37,438 nt of DNA from positions 1-37,438 of the forward strand of contig DJRZ01000004.1 in assembly GCA_002440235.1 (NCBI GenBank). The letters run 5' to 3'. The translations under genes were made by a program, and so were the position numbers. Source of the DNA: Alphaproteobacteria bacterium UBA6347 (GTDB lineage Bacteria > Pseudomonadota > Alphaproteobacteria > CAAGCB01 > CAG-977). The notes under the pieces were generated by a model. That model saw nothing but the letters and a program-made list of their open reading frames with translations, had not been told where the DNA came from and ran no database searches. Below are positions 32,405-37,438 of the stretch, one piece after another; within the stretch, counting starts at the first letter, position 1, and each line of letters begins with the position of its first letter.

Positions 32405-33256
32405 TTACCGCTGTTTCGACGCCAGCGCCTTTTGCAAAGCGATGTTCCGGACGGGCTTTTGCTGTTTTTCCGCCTGACGCTGGGCGCGCACCGCCTGCGC
32501 GCGCTTGCGTTCCGCGTCCATTTCGTCGAACTGGGCGTACACGGGCGCCATGTCCTTTTGACGTTTGGCGACGGAGATGTCCTCGGCTTTATACAGTTTC
32601 GGATAGTTCGCGGGATCGACGTTGGAAACGTAATTCGGTTTCACGGGCTGGTTTTCCTTGGTGAATCCGAACTGTTTGGGGTCGTAGATCATTTCGTCCG
32701 TCCAAGGGATTTTGATCTTGCGCGACTCGCCTTCGCGAATGCCCAGCAGCTGCGCGTCCATGACGTCGTGATGCCACTGGTCGTGCGGATACAGCGGGGT
32801 CAGAATGAAGTTTTTAAACTCGTTTTTGCCGCCGCCGTGCAAAGCCAGCTTGTGATGGACGTTAAAGCCGTTCGGCGTGTAGCCGTCGCGCATGCCCTGA
32901 ATGTCGCGTTCGGTCAGCCCCAGACGTTCGACCAGTTCCTTTTCGTGGTCTTTCGCCAGCATTTTCAGGAATTTGGAACGCACGCCCTCGACGACGACGT
33001 TGCCCAGTTCGTCGCGTTTGCCGTTGAATTCCTCGCGCTTGGCGACGCGTTCGGCTTTGGACGGAACCTTGTATTCGACTTCTTTCAGTTTCAGTCCGTG
33101 AATCGTGTCAAAGGAAAAATCGCCGTCGCGCTGAGCCTTGTTGTGGTGTCCTTCGGAATAAAAGCCGCCGTCGTTCCGGCGTCCGCCCTTGTTGTTGCCT
33201 TTGCCGCCCTTGCTGCCCGCGCCGCGTTTGACGTGAACGAATTTATCTGCGTCCAT
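32405..33256 (-). CDS. HNH nuclease, colicin-DNase-like core, basic KQR tail (paralogue B)
   Basis: A 283-residue paralogue of the neighbouring HNH protein. The ATG at 33256 follows AGGGGA; longer frames upstream would run over the promoter. Residues 8-45 are Gly/Lys/Arg-rich. FSFDTIHGLKLKEVEYKVP (47-65) matches paralogue A. The catalytic core at 130-163 has VHHKLALHGGG (His134-His135), FKNFIL (Asn149) and PHDQWHHD (His158, His162). The region after it, with PWTDEMIYDPKQFGFTK, is also shared. The C-terminal 40 residues are strongly basic and end ALASKQR. No immunity gene is seen nearby. It may be a secreted nuclease effector; this is inference. Confidence 0.82.
   Translation of the reverse strand: MDADKFVHVKRGAGSKGGKGNNKGGRRNDGGFYSEGHHNKAQRDGDFSFDTIHGLKLKEVEYKVPSKAERVAKREEFNGKRDELGNVVVEGVRSKFLKMLAKDHEKELVERLGLTERDIQGMRDGYTPNGFNVHHKLALHGGGKNEFKNFILTPLYPHDQWHHDVMDAQLLGIREGESRKIKIPWTDEMIYDPKQFGFTKENQPVKPNYVSNVDPANYPKLYKAEDISVAKRQKDMAPVYAQFDEMDAERKRAQAVRAQRQAEKQQKPVRNIALQKALASKQR
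32766..32844. repeat. 79-bp near-identical segment in paralogue B
   Basis: Partner of 31791-31869, same orientation, one internal mismatch. Confidence 0.85.
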
Positions 33257-33314
33257 AGCCGTTCCCCTCGTGTTAAAAAGACCGTGGCGGACGATCCGCC
33301 GCCCTGTTGACAAA

Positions 33315-33343
33315 AATATACAAAAAAGCGGAAAAAGTGTCCA
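33315..33343 (-). promoter_or_regulatory. Candidate promoter of HNH paralogue B
   Basis: On the minus strand, TGGACA (33338-33343), 17-bp spacer, TATATT (33315-33320). The leader of about 52 nt contains a small hairpin, GGCGGA-TCG-TCCGCC. Confidence 0.5.
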
Positions 33344-33371
33344 GCGGAATATGAGCGGCGGACTGATTTTT

Positions 33372-33689
33372 TTACCGTTCGACCGTTTCTTCGGCGGGTT
33401 TGGGCTGGCAGCGGTAATAAACGCGGTGCGGCAGGAACACGCGGCACGACCATTTTTTCTGCCCGTCGTAGGCGGGTTCGCGGTCGGTTTGCGCGCAAAC
33501 CTCCTGCGCCATTTTAAAAATCTCGTTCGCGTTGGTCGAATAGGTGTTGTAGCAGATCGCCACGCGGTCGGGCGTCGATTCGCCGACGGTTCCGGCGTAC
33601 CCCGCTTCGCGTCTGGAATCGACGAACGGCGTCTGGGCGCACCCGCCCAAGCACAAAAAAGACAGAACGAAAGCCCTTTTGAACGACAC
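33372..33689 (-). CDS. Small Cys-rich lipoprotein
   Basis: A 105-residue protein with a GTG start at 33689, chosen because AAAGGGG lies upstream and the sequence then begins as a lipoprotein signal: SFKRAFVLSFLCLGGC, with the lipobox Cys at about residue 17. The mature part has RVAICYNTYSTNANEIFKMA, QEVCAQTDREPAY, WSCRVFLPHRVYYRC, with four further Cys likely to form disulfides in the periplasm. I recall similar short alphaproteobacterial lipoproteins with this Cys pattern; their function is unknown. Confidence 0.75.
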   Translation of the reverse strand: MSFKRAFVLSFLCLGGCAQTPFVDSRREAGYAGTVGESTPDRVAICYNTYSTNANEIFKMAQEVCAQTDREPAYDGQKKWSCRVFLPHRVYYRCQPKPAEETVER

Positions 33690-33720
33690 AGCCGCCCCTT
33701 TCCGATAAACAAACCGTCCT

Positions 33721-33749
33721 ATAATCCCCGAAACGCCGCCGATATTCAA
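33721..33749 (-). promoter_or_regulatory. Promoter of the small lipoprotein gene
   Basis: On the minus strand, TTGAAT (33744-33749), 17-bp spacer, GATTAT (33721-33726), giving a leader of about 25 nt. Confidence 0.5.
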
Positions 33750-33787
33750 CACGGAAATCGCTTTTTCGATTTTTTTTAAAGCCGCGG

Positions 33788-33816
33788 TTGATTTTACGGC
33801 GGGCTTTCGCTTATCC
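33788..33816 (+). promoter_or_regulatory. Promoter of the DHH phosphoesterase pair
   Basis: TTGATT (33788-33793), 17-bp spacer, TTATCC (33811-33816); expected start about 28 bases before the first ATG. Confidence 0.5.
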
Positions 33817-33850
33817 TGATTTTAATGATGACTGACAAAGGAGCTTTCCC

Positions 33851-34777
33851 ATGCCCGCGAAAAAACGATTGTTGACCCGCAGCGATTTTGACGGACTGGT
33901 TTGCGCGGCATTGTTGAAGGAACTGGACATCATCGACGAAATCCGCTTCGTCCACCCCAAAGACATGCAGGACGGCAGGATTTCCATCACGGACGGCGAC
34001 ATCACGGCGAACCTGCCCTACGTCGACGGCGTTCACATCGCTTTCGACCACCACATCAGCGAACTGTCCCGCATCATCTGCCCGCCGAACTACATCGTTT
34101 ATCCGAACGCGCCGTCCGCCGCCCGCGTCGTCTACGAATACTACGGGGCGGAAGACCGGTTCAAAAACATTCCGAAAGCTTTGATGGAGGCGGTCGACAA
34201 AGCCGATTCCGCGAAATACACCGTCGACCAGATCATGAACCCGTCGGGCTGGGTCCTGCTGGCGTTCATCATGGACGCGCGCACGGGACTGGGGCGGTTT
34301 CAGAATTTCCGCATCACGAACTACCAGCTGATGATGAAGCTGGTCGACCTGTGCCGCGAAAAAACCGTCGACGAGATTTTGCAGGACGAGGACGTCAGGG
34401 AACGCGTCGACCTGTATTTCGAACACAAGGACAAATTCATTGAACAGCTGAAACGCTGCACGCGCGTTCACAAAACGATGGCGCACATCTATCTGCGCGA
34501 CGAACAAACCATCTACGCGGGCAACCGGTTCATGGTCTACGCGCTGTTCCCGCAGATCAACATCTCTGTTCACGAAATCTGGGGAAAGAACAAACGCAAC
34601 GTCGTTTTCGCCGCGGGCAAATCCATTTTCAACAGAACGTCGAAAATGAACATCGGCGAATTCATGCTGCAATACGGCGGCGGCGGGCACATCGCGGCGG
34701 GAACGTGCCAGGTGCCGATCGACCAAGCCGAAAGAATCCGCGGCGAAATCATCACCGCGATGATACAGGACGTTTAA
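33851..34777 (+). CDS. DHH-family phosphoesterase (exopolyphosphatase-like), copy 1
   Basis: A 308-residue protein; AAAGGAG precedes the ATG. The metal-binding motifs of the DHH superfamily are present: TRSDFDGLVCAALL (Asp12, Asp14), the DHH triad at 66-68 in AFDHHISE, and AVDKADSAKY (a later Asp). The C-terminal DHHA1-type substrate domain ends with QYGGGGHIAAGTCQV. Relatives include nanoRNases, c-di-AMP phosphodiesterases and exopolyphosphatases; alphaproteobacterial members of this shape are often called exopolyphosphatases. Substrate not provable here. A close paralogue follows 16 bases downstream. Confidence 0.88.
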   Translation: MPAKKRLLTRSDFDGLVCAALLKELDIIDEIRFVHPKDMQDGRISITDGDITANLPYVDGVHIAFDHHISELSRIICPPNYIVYPNAPSAARVVYEYYGAEDRFKNIPKALMEAVDKADSAKYTVDQIMNPSGWVLLAFIMDARTGLGRFQNFRITNYQLMMKLVDLCREKTVDEILQDEDVRERVDLYFEHKDKFIEQLKRCTRVHKTMAHIYLRDEQTIYAGNRFMVYALFPQINISVHEIWGKNKRNVVFAAGKSIFNRTSKMNIGEFMLQYGGGGHIAAGTCQVPIDQAERIRGEIITAMIQDV

Positions 34778-34793
34778 CGCGGACGTTGAAAAA

Positions 34794-35723
34794 ATGGCGA
34801 ACGACAAATTCCGTTTGGTGACGCGCGGCGATTTCGACGGGCTGGTGTGCGCGGTTTTGTTAAAGGAGCTGGATCTGATCGACGACATCAGGTTCGTCCA
34901 CCCCAAAGACGTGCGGGACGGGCTGATCGACATCAAACACGGCGACATCGTCGCGAATCTGCCCTATTCCAAAGACGCGTCCTATGTTTTCGACCACCAC
35001 GAAAGCGAAATGACGCGCGTCGGACGGCGGGGCAACAGCTACAACGATCCGGACGCGCCGTCCGCCGCCCGCGTCGTGTGGAACACCTTTGGCGGCGCGG
35101 AACGGTTCAAAAACGTTCCGGCGGACATTATGGCGGCGGTCGACAAAGCCGATTCCGCGAACTTCACGCGGGACGAAATTCTGAACCCGACGGGCTGGAC
35201 GCTGTTGAGCTTCATCTTGGACGCGCGCACGGGGCTGGGGCGGTTTCGCGATTTCAGAATATCGAACTACCGGCTGATGATGAACCTGATCGACCTGTGC
35301 CGCGAAAAAACCGTCGGCGAGATTTTGCGAAACGAGGACGTCGGGGAACGCGTCGACCTGTATTTCGCCCAGCAGGACAGCTTCGTCGACCAGCTGAAAC
35401 GTCTGACGGCGGTTCGTAAAAATCTGGCTTACGTCGACCTTTTGAACGAAGACGTCGTTTATGCGGGGAACCGTTTTATGATTTACGCGCTGTATCCCGA
35501 CGTCGACGTGTCGATGCACGCGATGTGGCGCGTCAACGGGCAGAAAATCGTGTACGCGGTCGGAAAATCGATTTTCAACAGAACGAATCCCGTCAACATC
35601 GGCGATTTGATGCTGCGCTACGGCGGCGGAGGACACGCGAACGTCGGCGCCTGCCAGATCGATCTGGACCAAGCCGCGCGGATCGGGGACGAACTGATCG
35701 CCGCCCTGACGGACGCGCGCTGA
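34794..35723 (+). CDS. DHH-family phosphoesterase (exopolyphosphatase-like), copy 2
   Basis: A 309-residue tandem paralogue of the preceding gene, similar along its full length. Motifs: TRGDFDGLVCAVLL, DHH at 67-69 in VFDHHESE, AVDKADSANF, and RYGGGGHANVGACQI in the DHHA1 part. Catalytic residues are kept in both copies, so both are probably active, perhaps as a heterodimer or with different substrates. The second copy has no strong ribosome-binding site (GTTGAAAAA before the ATG) and may depend on coupling. It is convergent with virB11. Confidence 0.88.
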   Translation: MANDKFRLVTRGDFDGLVCAVLLKELDLIDDIRFVHPKDVRDGLIDIKHGDIVANLPYSKDASYVFDHHESEMTRVGRRGNSYNDPDAPSAARVVWNTFGGAERFKNVPADIMAAVDKADSANFTRDEILNPTGWTLLSFILDARTGLGRFRDFRISNYRLMMNLIDLCREKTVGEILRNEDVGERVDLYFAQQDSFVDQLKRLTAVRKNLAYVDLLNEDVVYAGNRFMIYALYPDVDVSMHAMWRVNGQKIVYAVGKSIFNRTNPVNIGDLMLRYGGGGHANVGACQIDLDQAARIGDELIAALTDAR

Positions 35724-35762
35724 CAAACCGCTTTCCGTCGCGCCGCAAAACGACCGGACGCG

Positions 35763-36740
35763 TCAGGTCACTTCCGTCACCGCGCGGATATTGCCCTGGC
35801 GGTTGATTTGCACGACGCGCAGTTTGTCGTGCATTTCGGCGATCGTCTTTTCGCGGTCGATCGTCGGATAGCAGTGCAGAATGCGGTCGGTGAAGGCTTT
35901 GTACGCCGCTTCGGAATTTTCGGCGTGAATGGTCGCGAAACAGTTGTCGTGTCCGGATCCCATCAATTCCCACAACGCCCCCGCGTTCGCCGTCGAAATT
36001 TCGCCCCCGATGATAGCGTCGGGCGTGAAACGCACGACCAGGTCGATCAGCTTCGGATACGTCATCGTGTTCGTCTGTTCGGTACGCGACAGCACCAGAT
36101 GAACGTGGTTGGGGTGCGGCACGATCAATTCGCGCGTGTCTTCAATCGTGATGACGCGTTTGTGCGAATCCAAAATCGTCAGCAGGTTGTTCAAAAACGT
36201 CGTTTTACCGGTCGCCGTCGCGCCGGAAACCAAGATGTGGTCGCCGCGCTTGATCGATAAAATCAATCGTTCGTAGGGGTCTTCGGGGTTTTCGACCTCT
36301 TTCAGCTTGTTCAGTTTTTGCAGACGTTCGCCGGCTTTCAGCCCGTAATCGCCCAGCCCGAATTTCACGTCGTCGGAATGCACGCGGACGCACATGGCGA
36401 TGCCGCCGGTCAAATCGTCGTTGTCGTACATCACGTTTTTGCCGGCGATTCCCGTAAAACGGTGATCCCCGGGCAGAGTCGCGTACACGGCGGGCGACCC
36501 CTGTTCGGGATCAAACGGCAGTTCAAACGTGTTGGCGATGATGTGCATGATGTCCGTCAAATACGTTCTGGACAGGTTTTTGTCCTGCTGGCAAGCCCAC
36601 GGATACGCCCTGCGTCCACGCAGACGCAGCCAGATTTCGTTCGGGCGGTTGATCGCGACTTCTTCGACGTTGTCCTGTTCGTACCAATACGACAGATAGC
36701 GCAAAGTCGATCTTAAAACCTGAAAGGCGTCCGTGCTCAT
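35763..36740 (-). CDS. virB11: T4SS ATPase VirB11
   Basis: A 325-residue hexameric AAA-like traffic ATPase that sits at the inner face of the secretion channel and powers pilus assembly and substrate transfer. The N-terminal domain spans about 1-150. The Walker A motif is GATATGKTT at 173-181, followed by the Asp box (TIEDTREL), the Walker B-like region IGGEIST and the His box CFATIHAENS. AGGAGG lies eight bases before the ATG and overlaps the virB10 stop codon. No virD4 follows; the neighbours downstream are convergent. Confidence 0.95.
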   Translation of the reverse strand: MSTDAFQVLRSTLRYLSYWYEQDNVEEVAINRPNEIWLRLRGRRAYPWACQQDKNLSRTYLTDIMHIIANTFELPFDPEQGSPAVYATLPGDHRFTGIAGKNVMYDNDDLTGGIAMCVRVHSDDVKFGLGDYGLKAGERLQKLNKLKEVENPEDPYERLILSIKRGDHILVSGATATGKTTFLNNLLTILDSHKRVITIEDTRELIVPHPNHVHLVLSRTEQTNTMTYPKLIDLVVRFTPDAIIGGEISTANAGALWELMGSGHDNCFATIHAENSEAAYKAFTDRILHCYPTIDREKTIAEMHDKLRVVQINRQGNIRAVTEVT

Positions 36741-36752
36741 GCCAAATACCTC

Positions 36753-37438
36753 CTAGAACAGTTCGGGAACGGGATCGACGGAGTCGTTTTTGCTTTCCTG
36801 CGACGCCGCCGAAACAGCCGACTGCTGCGGTCTTTGCTGTTGCGGTCTGTCGGCGATCAGTGTGCGTTTTTGCGGCTGTTGCTGCTGCATCGGCGGGTAT
36901 TGCTGATACTGCTGCTGTTGCGGCACCTGTCCCGTATAGTTGTTATAGTATATTTGCTGCTGTTGCTGCAAGTTCTGCGGGTTGTTCATTCCCCCCGGCG
37001 CGTAGCCGCCCTGCGCGGCGCCGCCGCTGAACAGCGTGTCGTTCGTGCTGCGCGGATTCGCGCCCAGATCCTGCGTCGGATCGGTGTCCGCCTGATCTTC
37101 GCTCAACAGCGTGTCGGGACTGCCGTGGCGTTCTTCCGACGCGCGGTCTTCGTCTTCCAGCGAACTGCGCAACCACAAATCCGCGTTGGCGAACACCGTG
37201 ATGCGCGTTCCGGACGGAACGAACAAACGGGTTTTGATCTGTTTCGTTTCCTGTATCAAATCTTCAAAGATCTGCTGCATCGTGTCCGAAAACTTGGTGC
37301 GCGCGTCTTCCGCCGCCTGCTGTCTGCCCGTGACGGCGACCTGACCGTCGCTGCCGACCTGCGAACTGTCGTTCGTCGCCATCGCGTACAGGAAAGCGGA
37401 CGTGATCGTCGACTGCACCAGCGGCAAGCCGTATTTCC
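36753..37438 (-). CDS. virB10: T4SS channel protein VirB10 (C-terminal part, continues off window) with Gln-rich tail
   Basis: The frame is open to the window edge; 228 codons plus stop are visible. The first part matches the end of the VirB10/TrbI outer-membrane cap domain: YGLPLVQSTITSAFLYA, a Gln/Glu helical segment and the final strands LFVPSGTRITVFANADLWL. VirB10 spans both membranes and couples ATPase activity to opening of the outer channel. Here about 125 residues follow the point where VirB10 usually ends: an acidic Asp/Glu/Ser stretch, a Gly-rich segment and many short poly-Gln runs (QQQQQ) with Tyr and Pro. The function of this extension is unknown. Confidence 0.88.
   Translation of the reverse strand, partial: KYGLPLVQSTITSAFLYAMATNDSSQVGSDGQVAVTGRQQAAEDARTKFSDTMQQIFEDLIQETKQIKTRLFVPSGTRITVFANADLWLRSSLEDEDRASEERHGSPDTLLSEDQADTDPTQDLGANPRSTNDTLFSGGAAQGGYAPGGMNNPQNLQQQQQIYYNNYTGQVPQQQQYQQYPPMQQQQPQKRTLIADRPQQQRPQQSAVSAASQESKNDSVDPVPELF

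Overview
The window looks like chromosomal DNA of an uncultured, moderately GC-rich alphaproteobacterium. The evidence is gene content and order: an lptF-lptD-surA-rsmA cluster running into yggT/DUF167/folD, aroK-aroB followed by a DUF2889 gene and a J-domain protein with an N-terminal Cys cluster, a divergent xerD unit, an alphaproteobacterial type L28 gene, and part of a VirB-type type IV secretion system (T4SS). Assignment below class (for example to gut-associated lineages) is a guess. Coding density is high. No gene-free stretch exceeds 300 bases; the largest gaps (5595-5874 and 8227-8482) hold terminators, palindromes and promoter-like sequence.

Layout. 1-3541 (minus): a giant partial gene for a coiled-coil and Tyr-rich repeat protein, preceded by a two-HTH XRE regulator (3663-4655). 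4821-5594: tRNA-Gln, tRNA-Arg and rpmB. 5875-8226 (minus): a 783-residue HExxH metallopeptidase-like protein. 8483-11506: an RDD membrane protein, an MFS transporter and galU. 11723-13658: an ATP-grasp enzyme coupled to an alpha/beta-hydrolase. 13735: tRNA-Arg(CCT). 13964-16782 (minus): J-domain protein, DUF2889, aroB, aroK. 16891-19571: a 46-residue membrane peptide too short for ordinary gene calling, an exported helical-repeat protein and xerD. 19607-26411: lptF, lptD, surA, rsmA, yggT, DUF167 and folD, tightly overlapping. 26414-28553 (minus): a type II restriction-modification pair. 28640-29566 (minus): an SGNH-hydrolase-like protein with a G10 tract in its coding sequence. 29652-31381: a YczE/DUF6198 membrane protein divergent from a LysR regulator. 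31493-33256 (minus): two tandem colicin-DNase-like HNH proteins. 33372-33689: a small lipoprotein. 33851-35723: two tandem DHH phosphoesterases. 35763-37438 (minus): virB11 and the 3' end of virB10 with an unusual Gln-rich tail.

The most interesting idea is a possible set of secretion substrates. The metallopeptidase and both HNH nucleases are unrelated in fold and lack signal peptides, yet all end in nearly the same basic tail (L-x-S-x-K-Q-R). A VirB T4SS is encoded in the same window, and such systems often read C-terminal basic signals. The tail is seen in the sequence; the secretion role is inference. The giant repeat protein also lacks a signal peptide and could belong to the same biology, but its C-terminus lies outside the window.
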